Below, piece after piece: positions 23,751 through 24,856 of a stretch of DNA of 24,856 bases (position 1 is the stretch's first letter; the number at the start of each line of letters is the position of its first letter). Source of the stretch: Roseiarcus sp050013275 (GTDB lineage: Bacteria; Pseudomonadota; Alphaproteobacteria; Rhizobiales; Beijerinckiaceae); contig JBEKFO010000012.1 of NCBI GenBank assembly GCA_050013275.1, positions 1 through 24,856 of the forward strand, in the 5' to 3' direction. The notes below the pieces were generated by a model. The model saw only the letters and a program-made list of their open reading frames with translations, had not been told where the DNA came from and ran no database searches. A program made the translations under genes and the position numbers.

Positions 23751-24856
23751 CGCCGTCGGGGCCGACGACTTCGACCGTCTGGCCCTGGCCCTCGCCGTAG
23801 CGCGCGCCGCCCTGGGCTTCGCCGCCGGCGATGCCCGACGCTTCGCGGCTGATCGTCGCCGCCTGCTGGCTCAGATTGGTGTCGACGCCCGTGTCGGCGC
23901 CCTGGGGATTGGGGGTCGGGGTCGCGGTTGGGGGCTTCGCCGCTTTCGCCTTGGGATCGAGCCTAGGCCGCGCCATTTCCGCCGATTTTTCCGGCGTGAC
24001 GAAAATATCGCCCTTCGACTCGCGTCCCAGCTTGGCCTCGGCGCCCGCCAGCGCGTCGGCCCAGCTTTGGCCGCGCCGCCGGCACGAGCAATTCGGATCG
24101 AAGCTCTGCCGATATTTCAGCGCGGTGGGCGAGTCCACATAGCGCGCGCCGTTGATCGAGACCGCCTGCTCGATTTCGCCGGAGGCGGGATAGGTGTAGA
24201 GGGTCACTTCCGCGTTCGGGCACAGCGCGCGGCACATGTCTTCGAGCCCATCCAGACGCCCGCCGCTCGCCGTATACGAAACCGGGAAGAAGCTGCCGTC
24301 GCAGGAGCGCACGCAGACCGCCTTCGATCCCGCGCGCGCCTCGCCGGGATTGGTGTCGGCTGGATTTTCCGGAGTCGTATCGGGGTTCAGCGGTACGGTC
24401 TGGACGTCGTTCGACTGGGATCGACCGCCGCCGAACAAGGCGGCGAGAAAGTTCGTCGGCTGCGCCGGCGCGGCGTTGAGGCACTGCGCGTTGTAGCGCG
24501 CGATCAATTCGCCGCGCCCGCCCGGGCCGCCGCCGGCGCGGGACTGCAACTCGTCGAAATTGGCGCGCATGCGCCCGATCTGCGCGTTGATCTCGCCGCA
24601 CTGGGCGGGCGGCGCCGAGCCGAAGAACAGGAACTGCTTGCGGTCGCAGCCGATCGACTTGGCGTAAGCGACGGTGCGGTCGATCTCGGCGCGCTGGCGG
24701 TCGGCGGCGGCTTGATACTGTGCGCCCTGGTCGTTGCGCGAGGCGTCGGAAATCGCTTGGCGCAGCCGCGCGCAATCCGCGCTCTGCGGCTCGGCGACGT
24801 CGGCCGCGGTCAGCGCGGCGAGGATGGCGACGGCGACGCCGAGGACGACGCGCCGT
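23713..24856 (-). CDS. DUF2865-type secreted protein (5' end outside window)
   Basis: The frame is open from the stop at 23713 through the right edge, about 381 codons, so the true start lies beyond the window. The visible N-terminus has a signal-like stretch (RRVVLGVAVAILAALTAADVA), then a Cys-containing helical part (ADCARLRQAIS, SIGCDRKQFLFFG, QCGEINAQI). The core motif CVRSCDGSFFPVSY is followed by DMCRALCPNAEVTLYTYP and a paired Cys near CSCRRRG. These match DUF2865, a cysteine-rich exported family of Rhizobiales with unknown role. The C-terminal part is Pro/Thr/Ala-rich. An internal ATG at 24570 would remove the signal peptide and is not the start. Confidence 0.9.
   Translation of the reverse strand, partial: RRVVLGVAVAILAALTAADVAEPQSADCARLRQAISDASRNDQGAQYQAAADRQRAEIDRTVAYAKSIGCDRKQFLFFGSAPPAQCGEINAQIGRMRANFDELQSRAGGGPGGRGELIARYNAQCLNAAPAQPTNFLAALFGGGRSQSNDVQTVPLNPDTTPENPADTNPGEARAGSKAVCVRSCDGSFFPVSYTASGGRLDGLEDMCRALCPNAEVTLYTYPASGEIEQAVSINGARYVDSPTALKYRQSFDPNCSCRRRGQSWADALAGAEAKLGRESKGDIFVTPEKSAEMARPRLDPKAKAAKPPTATPTPNPQGADTGVDTNLSQQAATISREASGIAGGEAQGGARYGEGQGQTVEVVGPDGVKRRVRIIDPTL

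Overview
The window reads as chromosome of a high-GC alphaproteobacterium, most likely Hyphomicrobiales (Rhizobiales). The protein families support this: an FtsH starting MNPNFRN, an NdvA/ChvA-type glucan exporter, a DUF2865 protein, an LssY_C protein, a COG0523 GTPase followed by a WD40 protein, and the short HIGN-type glutamyl-tRNA synthetase. Genus cannot be fixed from the sequence. Most of the DNA is very GC-rich, so antisense reading frames stay open for hundreds of codons. These were discarded in favour of frames with recognisable motifs.

Layout. Positions 1-188 hold the last codons of an IS110-type transposase and a hairpin. FtsH (minus) follows, and a 355-bp divergent region separates it from a plus-strand operon of metallophosphoesterase, cupredoxin, ECF sigma factor and membrane anti-sigma factor (2467-5104). 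Next is a conserved divergent block: a two-domain FtsX-type permease and its ATPase (minus) against the GDSL esterase tesA (plus), the same arrangement as ybbP-ybbA/tesA in E. coli. purU (plus) faces a small protein with a histone-H1-like Lys/Ala tail (minus) and an LssY_C membrane protein (minus). ndvA-like, msrB and hemH then run on the plus strand.

At 15.0-15.85 kb the GC content falls sharply over one unrecognised membrane-protein gene. It is followed by an unrecognised exported protein, a small CopD-like membrane protein and a Phd/YefM-VapC toxin-antitoxin pair. The antitoxin start codon lies inside a perfect inverted repeat. The rest of the window holds a COG0523 metallochaperone GTPase with a His-rich loop, a WD40 protein, an Old Yellow Enzyme reductase, a Glyco_transf_21 ceramide/hopanoid-type glycosyltransferase (minus), gltX, and a DUF2865 protein (minus) whose 5' end runs off the window. 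The DUF2865 gene overlaps gltX tail to tail by 38 bp.

How the genes work together. Most of the window is ordinary core or shell genome. The units that look functionally integrated are four: the ECF-controlled copper-protein/phosphoesterase operon, the toxin-antitoxin module, the COG0523-WD40 pair, and the tesA-ABC block. No phage, CRISPR array, rRNA or tRNA was seen. I found no convincing wholly new multigene system. The best candidates for new biology are the ECF operon, the H1-tailed small protein, the low-GC orphan gene and the predicted leaderless antitoxin transcript.
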